This document shows positions 1 through 9,207 of a DNA stretch of 64,000 nucleotides, piece after piece (position 1 is the first letter of the stretch; the number at the start of each line of letters is the position of its first letter). The DNA is from an uncultured Lutibacter sp. (GTDB lineage Bacteria; Bacteroidota; Bacteroidia; Flavobacteriales; Flavobacteriaceae), in the NCBI RefSeq assembly GCF_947493565.1, contig NZ_CANLRG010000003.1, positions 310,001-374,000 on the forward strand. The letters run 5' to 3'. Both the position numbers and the translations under genes were made by a program. The notes below the pieces were generated by a model that ran no database searches, had not been told where the DNA came from, and was given only the letters and a program-made list of their open reading frames with translations.

Positions 1-1096
1 TTGAAGATTCTTTACTAACTTCAATTTTATCTATATTGCTTAAAGCTTCCATTAATTTGATATAGCCTTTTTCAGCAGCTTCTAAACCCGTATTGGTGAA
101 ATCTAAAATACTTCTATAATTAGCTTGTAGCATAAAAAAACGAGTGGCACTTGGAGAAAATGCTTTGCTTAAAATTTTATTATCTCCTGAAAATATTTCA
201 TTTGGTAAAATATAATTCCCAGTTGATTTGGCCATTTTTTGACCATTTAAAATCAACATATTTGCATGCATCCAATAATTTACTGGTTCCACTCCATTTT
301 TAGTTTTGGACTGCGCTATTTCACATTCATGATGCGGAAATTTCAAATCCATTCCACCACCGTGAATATCAAAAGTTTCGCCTAAATATTTAGTACTCAT
401 CGCAGAGCATTCTAAATGCCAACCTGGAAAACCATTGCTCCAAGGTGATGGCCAACGCATAATATGACGTTCATCTGCTTTTTTCCATAAGGCAAAATCT
501 TGTGGATTTTTCTTTTCACTTTGCCCATCTAATTCACGTGTATTATGAATAGAATCTTCAATGTTTCTGCCTGAAAGAATTCCATAATGTTCATTTTCAT
601 TGTATTTTAACACATCAAAATAAACAGAACCATTAACCTCGTAAGCTAGACCTTTTTCTAAAATATCTTTAATAATTTCTATTTGTTCAACTATATGTCC
701 AGTAGCCGTTGGCTCTATACTTGGTGGTAAATTGTTTATTTTTTGTAATGTTTCATGAAAATCAACTGTGTAGCGTTGTACAACTTCCATTGGTTCAATT
801 TCTTCTAAACGCGCTTTTTTAGCAATTCTATCTTCTCCAGCATCGGCATCGTTTTCTAAATGACCTGCATCGGTAATATTGCGCACATAACGCACTTTGT
901 ACCCTAAGTGTTTTAAATAACGGAAAATCATATCAAAAGACATAAAGGTTCTAACATTTCCTAAATGCACATTGCTATAAACAGTAGGGCCACAAACATA
1001 CATCCCCACTTTACCTTCTATTACAGGTTTAAAAACTTCTTTAGTTTTGCTTAAAGAATTGTATATTTTTAGCTGATTTGTTTTGTATAATTCCAT
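1..1096 (-). CDS. cysS: Cysteinyl-tRNA synthetase, C-terminus outside window
   Basis: Class I aminoacyl-tRNA synthetase that charges tRNA-Cys in the cytoplasm. I translated the minus strand from the ATG at 1096; the frame stays open to base 1, so only about 365 N-terminal residues are present of a usual 460-490. The N-terminus [15 protein letters not shown] is typical of the family. The zinc ligand Cys35 lies in VCGPTVY, the HIGH-type signature appears as HLGN at residues 44-47, a second zinc motif is FPHHECE, and the KMSKS loop is KMAKSTGN near residue 285. The missing part is the anticodon-binding end. A gap of about 100 bases separates it from the next gene, which is on the same strand upstream. 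Identification is secure from the catalytic motifs. Confidence 0.95.
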   Translation of the reverse strand, partial: MELYKTNQLKIYNSLSKTKEVFKPVIEGKVGMYVCGPTVYSNVHLGNVRTFMSFDMIFRYLKHLGYKVRYVRNITDAGHLENDADAGEDRIAKKARLEEIEPMEVVQRYTVDFHETLQKINNLPPSIEPTATGHIVEQIEIIKDILEKGLAYEVNGSVYFDVLKYNENEHYGILSGRNIEDSIHNTRELDGQSEKKNPQDFALWKKADERHIMRWPSPWSNGFPGWHLECSAMSTKYLGETFDIHGGGMDLKFPHHECEIAQSKTKNGVEPVNYWMHANMLILNGQKMAKSTGNYILPNEIFSGDNKILSKAFSPSATRFFMLQANYRSILDFTNTGLEAAEKGYIKLMEALSNIDKIEVSKESS

Positions 1097-1198
1097 TAAT
1101 TTATTCTTAAGTTTGAAGTTGTAAAGATAAGAACAAATCCCTAATGGAAAAATTTATACGATTAAGGTTTTAATCGCATATAAAATGAAGAATTGAAT

Positions 1199-2683
1199 TT
1201 AGTTTTTTAAATTAACTGAACTAAAAACAGCGGTTAAAAATAATTTATTTAACGATTCAGAATCTTGAGAATATCCGTCTAAAATCTGCACACCATCTAC
1301 TACTTTTTTGTTAGACTTTAACATTACCTTATCAAATTCTAAGTTAGATTTTTTTGAGTTTATTTGATATAAAAAAGAAGTGTTTGATAAATCTAATGAT
1401 GCTGTGGCATAATCTAAAATTATATTAAGCCTGTTAAAATTTGGAGCTGTATTATTTACTTGAATCGTTCCAAATTTTTGACTCAATGAAACATCATTTC
1501 CAACTTCCTCTAAAATTACATCCGATGAATTTGAGAATAAATTAACATTTTCAAATGTTCCAAACTTAGCGTTTGGAACATTTTTTAAAGTTATGGTACT
1601 TGAGTTTAAAGCCACAATACTTACAGGTGAATTTGAAAACGTTAAATTATTGGTTTCTCCAGTGATAACACCCCCTATAAAGTTACTATAAGACACATGA
1701 GCAGACATTTTCTTATTAGATTCTGGGATGGTAACTTTCCCATGTCTAACATTTAAATCAAAAGTTGCTTTTTTAGGAACTTTAATCTTTAAATATTTTT
1801 TAATTTTTATTTTAGAATTACTGGTTGCTTTATAATTAAAATACACATTTTTACCATAGTTTTGAAGAGAATCTAAAGTACCCTCTTTTTTCATTTTTTC
1901 AACTATTTCTAGTGCAACTTTACTTGCATGTTTTGCCTCTTCAGCCTGCTTTCTCCATAGTTCTTTATTTTCAAGCATTTCTTTTTTTACTTCAGCAGCA
2001 GCTCTTTTTGCATCACTGATGGCTCTTTTAAACTCTTCAGAATTTCTAAGCTCTTTCATTTCTTTAGCCATTTCTTTAGAAGCTTTTTTATACTCTTCTA
2101 TATTTCTTTTAAATTCTTCTGAATTTCTAAAAGAATCAATCTTTTTTTTCCAGTCGCTATTTTTAAACTTCTCAACCTGTTTTGCTACTTTTAATTTGTA
2201 TTTTTTTAAATATGTAGAATCTTTTTTATAGGCTTGATAATCAAACTCAATTTCAGGTATTTCAGGGATCTCTGGCATTTCGGGCATTTCAGGAAATTCA
2301 AATTCTGCAAATTTCAGTTCTGGAAACTCAATATGAGGAAATTGAATATCAATTTCAGGGAAATCAAAATTAAAATTCATATGATTTGACATAGAAATTA
2401 CTTCCACTTTATGTTTATTTCCTAAGGCTTCAAAATTCCAATTTTTCAAAATTTTGGTTGCTTCTTCCTTAGTTGCACCTTCCACTTCCATTATAGCTTC
2501 TATACCAACTACATTTCTATTCCAAGTTTCAATTTCAACATCTGTTTGTGTGGCATCAATTTTAAGGGTAACATCTGAATTTACCTTAAAACTTTCATTG
2601 ATCTTTTTATCAAACTTTTGTGCTTGAGCTATTACTGCAAAAAATAGTAATATTAGGGTTAATTTATATTTGAACGTTTTCAT
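1199..2683 (-). CDS. Exported coiled-coil protein of unknown function
   Basis: Function not recognised. The first 21 residues form a signal peptide ending AQAQ. Residues about 25-95 resemble the start of DUF4097-like surface proteins (alternating beta strands). Residues about 105-145 hold a striking Phe/Pro/Glu-rich stretch with FPE, MPE and IPE steps. Residues about 150-265 are a Lys/Glu-rich coiled coil with a repeated RNSEEFKR element, and the C-terminal half returns to Ser/Asn/Thr-rich beta structure of the kind seen in beta-helical or DUF4097 domains. Its start overlaps the end of the preceding gene by 20 bases, so it is translationally linked to the sigma factor and membrane protein upstream. 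It is therefore probably an output or sensing partner of that sigma system in the periplasm or on the surface; this is inference. Confidence 0.75.
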   Translation of the reverse strand: MKTFKYKLTLILLFFAVIAQAQKFDKKINESFKVNSDVTLKIDATQTDVEIETWNRNVVGIEAIMEVEGATKEEATKILKNWNFEALGNKHKVEVISMSNHMNFNFDFPEIDIQFPHIEFPELKFAEFEFPEMPEMPEIPEIPEIEFDYQAYKKDSTYLKKYKLKVAKQVEKFKNSDWKKKIDSFRNSEEFKRNIEEYKKASKEMAKEMKELRNSEEFKRAISDAKRAAAEVKKEMLENKELWRKQAEEAKHASKVALEIVEKMKKEGTLDSLQNYGKNVYFNYKATSNSKIKIKKYLKIKVPKKATFDLNVRHGKVTIPESNKKMSAHVSYSNFIGGVITGETNNLTFSNSPVSIVALNSSTITLKNVPNAKFGTFENVNLFSNSSDVILEEVGNDVSLSQKFGTIQVNNTAPNFNRLNIILDYATASLDLSNTSFLYQINSKKSNLEFDKVMLKSNKKVVDGVQILDGYSQDSESLNKLFLTAVFSSVNLKN

Positions 2684-3221
2684 TATTTGTTATGTTAAGT
2701 TTTTTTAATTCGTTTAATTGTGCTTTTAATTGGTACAATAGTTTTAAACGCAATTGCAAGTTTTCAATTAAAGCATTAATAGTTTTCTCGTTTAAACCTT
2801 CGGTATTTAATTCATTAGTAAGCTCTTTATAATCTTCTGTTAATTCACTTATTTTTTTAAAATAGCCGTCAAGTAATTCTTTATTTTCAGGAGTTTCTTC
2901 TAAAGTAACTATCTCAGACTGAATACTTGCTAAATAATAATTTTCAATAGTTTTCAATTCAGGAGAAATACTGCCTAAACTTTCAATTTTTGCTACAGAA
3001 GTTACTAACGAATCTTTTTCATTTGAAAAATAAAATAATGAAGCGCTTAACCCTATTAAAACTAAAAATGAAGCAGCTATTTTAAGAACATAAGAGTTAT
3101 TCTTTTTAGTGGCATGCAATTCCTTTTGCAATTTAGCCTCAAACTTAGCTCTGTGATTTTCAGATAATTTACTAGTGTTTTCAATATTATTTTGAAACAT
3201 TTCTTTTAAATCTTTAGGCAT
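2664..3221 (-). CDS. Membrane protein, putative anti-sigma factor
   Basis: 185-residue protein with one transmembrane segment at about residues 43-65, a short basic cytoplasmic N-terminus and a periplasmic coiled-coil C-terminus rich in Leu/Glu/Lys. The topology, size and position directly after an ECF sigma gene (8-base overlap) are those of Bacteroidota anti-sigma or sigma-linked membrane proteins. No zinc-binding HxxxCxxC anti-sigma motif is present, so assignment rests on topology and context rather than a conserved domain. The gene overlaps the downstream secreted coiled-coil gene by 20 bases, indicating one transcript of three genes. An alternative is a structural envelope protein unrelated to sigma inhibition. 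Confidence 0.65.
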   Translation of the reverse strand: MPKDLKEMFQNNIENTSKLSENHRAKFEAKLQKELHATKKNNSYVLKIAASFLVLIGLSASLFYFSNEKDSLVTSVAKIESLGSISPELKTIENYYLASIQSEIVTLEETPENKELLDGYFKKISELTEDYKELTNELNTEGLNEKTINALIENLQLRLKLLYQLKAQLNELKKLNITNNENVQI

Positions 3222-3759
3222 AATTAACTGCTTTTAATTGATTTTTTAATTTGTTTTTACCTCTCATTAACTGTGATCGAGATGCTACCTCTGTAATGTT
3301 TAATACTTGTGCAATTTCCTGATGATCATAGCCTTCAATTAAATATAAATTCAAAACAACTTTATACTTGTCTGGCAAACTATTTATAGCAGAAGTAATT
3401 TTTTTAATAGTTACTTCATCTTCAACAGTCCAATCATCATCGGCTATTGTAAGTTTCGATTCGTCAATAGAAACTAGTTCAATTTTTCTCTTTTTCAAAT
3501 AATCAATGCATTGATTAATAACAATTTTTTTTATCCAGGCACCTATAGTAACTTCACCTTTAAACTTTTTGATGTTTTTAAATACTTTTATAAAAGCATC
3601 TTGCATTACATCTTCAGCAATAAAACTATCTTTCACATACCGTTGCGCAATTATATACATTGCATCGCAATAATTATCGTACAAAAGCATTTGAGCTTTT
3701 GCTTTATTGAGTTTGCAATCTTCTACAATTTGTTGATTTAATGAAACTGTTTTACTCAT
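3214..3759 (-). CDS. ECF-type RNA polymerase sigma-70 factor
   Basis: 181 residues, the usual length of an extracytoplasmic-function sigma factor. Region 2 spans about residues 20-90 with the core-binding stretch AEDVMQDAFIKVFKNI and region 2.4 around GAWIKKIVINQCIDYLKK. Region 4 spans about residues 118-175 with LPDKYKVVLNLYLIEGYDHQ and the recognition helix SRSQLMRGKNKLKNQL. It directs core RNA polymerase to a stress regulon. It is the first gene of a leftward trio with overlapping reading frames (sigma, membrane protein, exported protein), so the membrane protein is the likely regulator. The promoter presumably lies in the 150-base divergent gap before the glycosyltransferase gene, but I could not identify its sequence with confidence. 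Confidence 0.92.
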   Translation of the reverse strand: MSKTVSLNQQIVEDCKLNKAKAQMLLYDNYCDAMYIIAQRYVKDSFIAEDVMQDAFIKVFKNIKKFKGEVTIGAWIKKIVINQCIDYLKKRKIELVSIDESKLTIADDDWTVEDEVTIKKITSAINSLPDKYKVVLNLYLIEGYDHQEIAQVLNITEVASRSQLMRGKNKLKNQLKAVNYA

Positions 3760-3910
3760 TTAGTTGGTTACTTCAGTTATAAAGACGAAACATTGTATTA
3801 AGTGTGGCACAATTATCTAAATAAATATTTTAAATTTACCAAAATTTTTAGAAGCTTATTAAAAAAACTGTTAAAAGCGTTCTTAAAACTACTAAAATTA
3901 TCAAGCTAAA

Positions 3911-4624
3911 ATGAGCTACCAATTTACTATAGTTGTACCGGTGTACAACGAAGAAGACAATTTAAAACGTGTAGAAGAAGAATTATCCAAATACATAAAA
4001 ATTGCCATAAAAAAAACCAAAGTTTTATTTGTAAATGACGGAAGCAAAGATAAAAGCCAAGAGCTTATTGAAGCTATTTGTACAAATAATCATGATTTTA
4101 AATTTATTCAATTTGAAAAAAACTGTGGGTTAAGTGCTGCTATTACTGCTGGATTTAAAAATACAGATACTGAACTCGTTGGCTATATTGATTCTGATTT
4201 ACAAACGGCTCCTGAAGACTTTAATTTATTACTAAAGGAAATTGGAAACTATGATTTAGTTACTGGAGTTAGAGCAAATAGAAAAGATTCATTTGTAAAA
4301 AATATGTCATCAACAATAGCAAATGGAATTAGACGAGCTTTTACCCATGACGGAATGGATGATACAGGTTGCCCTTTAAAAGTTATAAAAACTTCCTATG
4401 CTAAAAACATCCCTATGTTTAAAGGCTTACATCGCTTTTTACCTGCAATGATTTTACTACAAAACGGTAAAATTAAACAAATACCTGTACAACACTTTCC
4501 TAGAATTGCTGGTGAAGCTAAATACGGTTTATGGAATAGGCTTTTAGGCCCTTTAATGGATTGTTTTGCTTATGTATGGATGAAAAAGAAATACATTAAT
4601 TATTCTATTGCCAAAAAGAGTTAA
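3911..4624 (+). CDS. Family 2 glycosyltransferase (polyprenyl-phosphate sugar type)
   Basis: 237-residue GT-A fold enzyme of the dolichol/undecaprenyl-phosphate glycosyltransferase kind. The N-terminus has the typical VVPVYNEEDNL motif, FVNDGSKD follows at about residues 41-48, and the metal-binding aspartates lie in GYIDSDLQTAPED. It has no C-terminal pair of transmembrane helices, unlike ArnC, so it is likely peripheral. The family makes polyprenyl-phosphate-linked sugars on the inner leaflet, which serve as donors for ArnT-type enzymes; two such enzymes are encoded just downstream. The stop and the next start overlap as TAATG, so it is co-translated with the LAB_N gene. The exact sugar cannot be deduced. 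Confidence 0.85.
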   Translation: MSYQFTIVVPVYNEEDNLKRVEEELSKYIKIAIKKTKVLFVNDGSKDKSQELIEAICTNNHDFKFIQFEKNCGLSAAITAGFKNTDTELVGYIDSDLQTAPEDFNLLLKEIGNYDLVTGVRANRKDSFVKNMSSTIANGIRRAFTHDGMDDTGCPLKVIKTSYAKNIPMFKGLHRFLPAMILLQNGKIKQIPVQHFPRIAGEAKYGLWNRLLGPLMDCFAYVWMKKKYINYSIAKKS

Positions 4625-5244
4625 TGAGCAACTGGATTATTTATACCATAGGATTTTTAGCCCAATTACTTTTTTCGGGAAGGTTAGTACTGCAATGGAT
4701 TTTATCTGAAAAAAACAAAAAAGTTTTAACTCCTTCTTTATTTTGGAAGCTCAGTTTATTAGCTTCATTTATGTTGTTTGTTTACGGCTACTTACGTGAT
4801 GATTTTGCGATTATGCTAGGACAAATACTTACATATTTTATTTATATAAGAAATTTACAATTGCAAGGTGAATGGCAAAAAACCCCAAAATTATTAAGAT
4901 GGTTTTTATGGATATTCCCTATCATACTTGTAATTTACGGACATAATAACAATACCTATGATATAGAAAAGCTTTTTAGAAATGAAGCTATTCCCCTTTG
5001 GTTACTTTTACTAGGAATCGTTGCTCAAATTATTTTTACATTGCGTTTTGTATATCAATGGATTTATTCTGAAAAAAATAAAGAATCATCATTACCTTTT
5101 GGGTTTTGGTTACTGAGTCTTATCGGTTCGTTAATGATTTTAGCTTATGCCATTTTAAGAAAAGATCCTGTTCTTCTTATAGGACATTTGATGGGTTCAT
5201 TTATATATACGAGAAATATTTTTATTTTAAAAAAGCAAATCTGA
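4624..5244 (+). CDS. Tandem LAB_N (lipid-A-disaccharide synthase N-terminal-like) membrane protein
   Basis: 206 residues made of two copies of the small LAB_N membrane domain. Copy one (about residues 5-80) has AQLLFSGRLVLQWILSEKNK and copy two (about 120-200) has AQIIFTLRFVYQWIYSEKNK, each followed by an FW and a YGYLR or YAILR turn and ending FIYIRN or FIYTRN. The domain takes its name from the N-terminal extension of some LpxB proteins; standalone versions occur beside lipid and glycan modification genes. Its start overlaps the glycosyltransferase stop by one base, and the ArnT-like gene follows after 16 bases. A role in moving or presenting a lipid-linked sugar is plausible from the neighbours but is not shown. 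Confidence 0.85.
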   Translation: MSNWIIYTIGFLAQLLFSGRLVLQWILSEKNKKVLTPSLFWKLSLLASFMLFVYGYLRDDFAIMLGQILTYFIYIRNLQLQGEWQKTPKLLRWFLWIFPIILVIYGHNNNTYDIEKLFRNEAIPLWLLLLGIVAQIIFTLRFVYQWIYSEKNKESSLPFGFWLLSLIGSLMILAYAILRKDPVLLIGHLMGSFIYTRNIFILKKQI

Positions 5245-5260
5245 TAACTAAAATTCAAGT

Positions 5261-6889
5261 ATGAAACACAAATTATACATTTTTCTAAGTATTGTTTTTG
5301 TCATACTCATTTTTAAATTAGGTAGTTGGGGGTTAACCTTTAGTAGCGAAGCTAGATATGCTGAAATTGCTAAAGAAATGTTTGTCAAAGGAGACTTTAT
5401 TAACCCTGTTCTTTTGGGAATTAAGCATTTACATAAACCTCCTGTTACTTATTATTTAACCGCTTTAGGATATCAACTCTTTGGAATCAATGAGTTTGGC
5501 GCTCGCTTTTTTATGCAAGTTGCTCTTATTTTACAGCTTTTATTTGTGTTTAAAATTACATTATTGTTATATAAAAAGGAAAAGATAGCTTTTGCTGCTA
5601 CCCTTATTTATTTTTCTTTTCCAATAGTTATCATTGCAGTTAGAAACCTTACTACTGATGCTTATTTAACAACTTTTATATTAGGCTCCATATATTTTTG
5701 GTTGCAATATAGGGAACAATCTAAACCCTATTTTTTATACTTATTTTATCTATTCCTAGGACTTATTTTTGAAACAAAAGGCCCTGTGGGTTTTATAGTT
5801 CCTTTAACATTTATTATAACGTACAAAATAGTACATAAAAACAAAATTGAAATATCCATACATCAAATTTTAGGATTTTTATTATTTTCAGTAGTTTCAT
5901 TAAGTTGGTATCTTGCTGTAATTTATAAAAATGAAGGCTTACTCGACTATTTTTTAAACACTCAAATTGTTGAACGAATTTCCAAAAACAAATTTAATAG
6001 AGAAAAGCCTATTTGGTATTATCTCGTTTTAATACCACTTGTAGGACTTCCATGGGTATTTTATTTGATCCTTTATTTTAAAAAGAATTTTAAAATAATA
6101 ATTACAAAAAAAAGTACTGATTTTATCTTGTTAGTTACCTTTTCTATTTTATTTATAATTTTATCATTATCCACATCAAAACTAATTTTATACATTCTTC
6201 CGCTTTATTTTATTTTAGCTATTTTTTCTGCTAAATATTTAAGTACGAGTTCTAAAAAAGGAATTCAAAATTTATCCATTTTATTTTTAATTTTAATTGG
6301 CTTAATATGTACCTCTTTAGTAATTATTTCAATTATTAAAAGTGATGGTATTGAAATTAACCTATCTGTTTCATTAATCCTATTTACAATCTCTGTAATA
6401 ATTTCATTGCTTATTTATAAAAAAATTTCTCCTAAAAATTATCTTAAACCAACCTATTTGGCAGTTATTTTTATAGGTACTATTATTATCTCTTCTAACC
6501 ATATTTTTACAGAAAATGAATTAAAAATAAACTCCGTAAAACCTATTGTAAATTTCATTAAAGAGACCCATAAGCAAGAGCATGAAATTTTAGTCTATAA
6601 TTACCTTCTACCCTCTTTATCTTTTTATTTAGGAGATAATATCACTACTATCAATCATGGAAAATACACAACACAGCGTGAAGTTCAATTTGAAACAAAT
6701 AAACTTTGGAAAAAACATTTAATCAATTATTTTGATCCAATTGATCGTGCAAGGCTTTTAAATTTTACTTCTAAAGATTCTATTTTCTTAATCAAAAGAA
6801 AAAAAGATATTTTGCCCGATACGTTATTAACTTTAAAAAACAACCTAAAACATCAAAAAGATTTCGGTAAATTTGAAGTGTTTTATTAA
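5261..6889 (+). CDS. ArnT/GT39-like integral-membrane glycosyltransferase, first copy
   Basis: 542-residue polytopic protein with the family hallmarks of ArnT and PMT-type (GT-C) glycosyltransferases. The first periplasmic loop carries SEARYAEIAKEMFVKGDF and then HKPPVTYYLTALGYQLFG, where the acidic residue and the KPP step are the conserved positions. About eleven hydrophobic segments follow, and the C-terminal 100 residues form a soluble periplasmic domain. Such enzymes transfer a sugar from polyprenyl phosphate to lipid A or another acceptor on the outer face of the inner membrane. It is third in the envelope operon, 16 bases after the LAB_N gene and 11 before a second, diverged family member. 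Acceptor and sugar are unknown. Confidence 0.85.
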   Translation: MKHKLYIFLSIVFVILIFKLGSWGLTFSSEARYAEIAKEMFVKGDFINPVLLGIKHLHKPPVTYYLTALGYQLFGINEFGARFFMQVALILQLLFVFKITLLLYKKEKIAFAATLIYFSFPIVIIAVRNLTTDAYLTTFILGSIYFWLQYREQSKPYFLYLFYLFLGLIFETKGPVGFIVPLTFIITYKIVHKNKIEISIHQILGFLLFSVVSLSWYLAVIYKNEGLLDYFLNTQIVERISKNKFNREKPIWYYLVLIPLVGLPWVFYLILYFKKNFKIIITKKSTDFILLVTFSILFIILSLSTSKLILYILPLYFILAIFSAKYLSTSSKKGIQNLSILFLILIGLICTSLVIISIIKSDGIEINLSVSLILFTISVIISLLIYKKISPKNYLKPTYLAVIFIGTIIISSNHIFTENELKINSVKPIVNFIKETHKQEHEILVYNYLLPSLSFYLGDNITTINHGKYTTQREVQFETNKLWKKHLINYFDPIDRARLLNFTSKDSIFLIKRKKDILPDTLLTLKNNLKHQKDFGKFEVFY

Positions 6890-6900
6890 TACATTAAAAA

Positions 6901-8526
6901 ATGCTAAAACTTGTTGAAAAATACCCTTTAATTGTATTGTTTTTAGTGGTTATTTTTATGCTTCTAATTCATTTAAACATACTTAATGTTACCATAATGG
7001 AGGCTAGAAATTTTATTACTTCTAGAGAAATGATTAATGATGGTAATTGGTTTTTAACAACTATGAATGGAGAAGCAAGGTATCAAAAACCTCCACTACC
7101 AACTTGGCTTACAGCTTTTTCAGGATTGATATTTGGGGTTAATAGTCTATTTGCGCTTCGTTTACCTGCTGCTTTAATGGTATTATTTTTAGGTGTTTTT
7201 GCTTATTTTTTATCACTAAAATTAACATTCTCCAAAAAACAGAGTTTACAAAATAGTTTAATCCTCATCACCTCATTTTATATTTTTGCAATTATTAATG
7301 AAGCTCCATGGGATATTTTTACACATGGATTTATGTTAGCAGGATTATACTATCTTTTTTGTTTTTTTAATGAGAAAACTTTCTTTTGGAAAAACGCTTT
7401 ATTTTCAGCTTTATTTATAGGATTATCCATTATGAGTAAAGGCCCCGTATCATTATATGCATTATTTTTACCTTTCATAATCTCCTATAGTTTTGTTTAT
7501 AAATATGAAAATTTTAAAAGAAAATTAATTCCTTTTTTAATTCATATTCTACTTTTTATAATTATAGGTGGTTGGTGGTTTATTTATGTGCGAATTGCAG
7601 ATGCCAATGCTTTTTTAGAAATTGCTTCTAAAGAAACTGGAAATTGGAGCAGTTATAATGTTAAACCATTTTATTACTATTGGAGTTTTTTTACTCAAAC
7701 TGGTTTATGGACAATTCCTGCATTTATAAGTTTAATTTATCCTTATTTAATTAAACGTGTAAATCATAAAAAAGCCTATAAATTTACATTTTGGTGGACC
7801 ATAAGCGCCGTAATTTTATTGTCTATTATCCCTGAAAAAAAACCACGTTACTTAGTTCCTGTATTAATACCTTTAGCTTTAAATACAGGTTTTTACATAC
7901 AATACCTTATCGATTATTTTAAAAATTTTAATTCAAAGAAAGAGCGTATTCCTGTATATTTTAACTTCAGTTTAATTAGTGTTATTGCAATTTCAGTTCC
8001 AATTATTCTTCTTTTAACTTTAAAAGAAAATATAACAAATTATTTAATCAGCTTTATCTGTTTAAGTTGTAGTTCAATTCTTTTAAGTTTTTTAATTCTT
8101 AAAAATTTATTCCGAAAAGATATTCAAAAAGTATTTTATATCACTGTTTTTTTTATGGTAACTCTTTTTCTTTTCGGTTTACCAATCTCAAAACATTTTA
8201 CTAAAAACCAAGCATATAATTCAATTAATAAATTGCATACAATTGAATTAAAAAATGATATTAAAAGTTATTCTATTGGTGAATTAACCCCTGAACTTTT
8301 ATGGGACTATAATGGGAAAATTAAAAATATTTATAAAAATGATGTTTTGGATATACCTGCTGAAAATAATTTTGGAATCTTATTGATGAATAAAGATGTT
8401 GAATTTATAAAATTGAAATTAGCTAATAAATATACTTTTAAATTATTAGATACCTACAATTTAAATTTTGGCGCAAAAAATAAAGAAAGATTGATTCGAC
8501 AATTCTATTTAGTATCAAAAAAATAG
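6901..8526 (+). CDS. ArnT/GT39-like integral-membrane glycosyltransferase, second copy
   Basis: 541 residues, the same length and architecture as the preceding enzyme but clearly diverged in sequence. The catalytic loop reads MEARNFITSREMINDGNWF followed by RYQKPPLPTWLTAFSGLIFG, matching the ArnT pattern of an acidic residue, Gly-Asn/Asp-Trp and KPPL. Another signature is IMSKGPVSLYALFLPF in the middle helices. The last 100 residues are a soluble tail. Two diverged copies side by side suggest two different sugars or two acceptor sites rather than redundancy; this is inference. The gene ends 12 bases before the next start, yet a promoter-like element sits in that short gap. Confidence 0.85.
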   Translation: MLKLVEKYPLIVLFLVVIFMLLIHLNILNVTIMEARNFITSREMINDGNWFLTTMNGEARYQKPPLPTWLTAFSGLIFGVNSLFALRLPAALMVLFLGVFAYFLSLKLTFSKKQSLQNSLILITSFYIFAIINEAPWDIFTHGFMLAGLYYLFCFFNEKTFFWKNALFSALFIGLSIMSKGPVSLYALFLPFIISYSFVYKYENFKRKLIPFLIHILLFIIIGGWWFIYVRIADANAFLEIASKETGNWSSYNVKPFYYYWSFFTQTGLWTIPAFISLIYPYLIKRVNHKKAYKFTFWWTISAVILLSIIPEKKPRYLVPVLIPLALNTGFYIQYLIDYFKNFNSKKERIPVYFNFSLISVIAISVPIILLLTLKENITNYLISFICLSCSSILLSFLILKNLFRKDIQKVFYITVFFMVTLFLFGLPISKHFTKNQAYNSINKLHTIELKNDIKSYSIGELTPELLWDYNGKIKNIYKNDVLDIPAENNFGILLMNKDVEFIKLKLANKYTFKLLDTYNLNFGAKNKERLIRQFYLVSKK

Positions 8527-8534
8527 TACTTTTG
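8527..8534 (+). promoter_or_regulatory. -7 promoter element abutting a start codon
   Basis: TACTTTTG matches the Bacteroidota -7 consensus TAnnTTTG. Only four bases separate it from the ATG at 8539, so a transcript begun here would start at or next to the start codon (leaderless). Confidence 0.45.
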
Positions 8535-8538
8535 ACTT

Positions 8539-9207
8539 ATGAAAACACTTACATTAGTAGATAAAATAGCCTACATTTTTTTAATTATTATTTTTGGATT
8601 TGGTATTTATTATGCAAATTCAAATTTAACTTACTTTGATGAGGTTTACACCAAAGAGGATGGCTTTGTTGAATACGGTACTGCTTTGTTACTTTTTTGT
8701 TCAAGCATTCTTTTATTTAGCAGATTTATTAAACTTCAAAAAACAAAAAAAATACTTTGGAAACTTGGTATATTAGCTATCGCTTTTGTGTTTATATTTG
8801 GTGCAGGTGAAGAAATTTCTTGGGGGCAAAGAATTTTCAATATTGAATCATCAGCATATTTTAAAGAAAATAATGCGCAAGCTGAAACCAATTTACACAA
8901 TATGGTTGTGAATGGAAAAAAAATAAATAAACTTATTTTCAGTCAATTGTTAACTGTTATTTTAATTATTTATTTATTAATTCTACCTTTTATTTATAGA
9001 AAATTTGCTGGAATTAAAAAACTGGTAGACAATTTTGCAGTACCTATAGTAAAATGGCATCAAACAATTGCCTTTTTACTAACAACTGCCATTTTAGTTT
9101 TTATAAGTTCAAATAGAAAATGGGAATTATACGAACTTGCTTTTGGAGTTATTTTCTTTTTAATTTTCTTAAATCCTTTTAATAAAGAAATTTACGAAAC
9201 TAATTAA
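8539..9207 (+). CDS. Polytopic membrane protein of unknown function
   Basis: 222 residues with about six hydrophobic segments (roughly residues 10-28, 48-63, 78-95, 135-155, 175-195 and 198-215). A conserved-looking loop FGAGEEISWGQRIFNIES lies after the third segment, which carries the only obvious charged motif (GEEISWGQR). No family function is known to me, though similar proteins occur widely in Bacteroidota next to envelope glycosyltransferases. It closes the rightward envelope cluster and its last 8 bases overlap the end of the convergent PAP2 gene. It could be transcribed both with the cluster and from its own -7 element just before the ATG. Confidence 0.75.
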   Translation: MKTLTLVDKIAYIFLIIIFGFGIYYANSNLTYFDEVYTKEDGFVEYGTALLLFCSSILLFSRFIKLQKTKKILWKLGILAIAFVFIFGAGEEISWGQRIFNIESSAYFKENNAQAETNLHNMVVNGKKINKLIFSQLLTVILIIYLLILPFIYRKFAGIKKLVDNFAVPIVKWHQTIAFLLTTAILVFISSNRKWELYELAFGVIFFLIFLNPFNKEIYETN

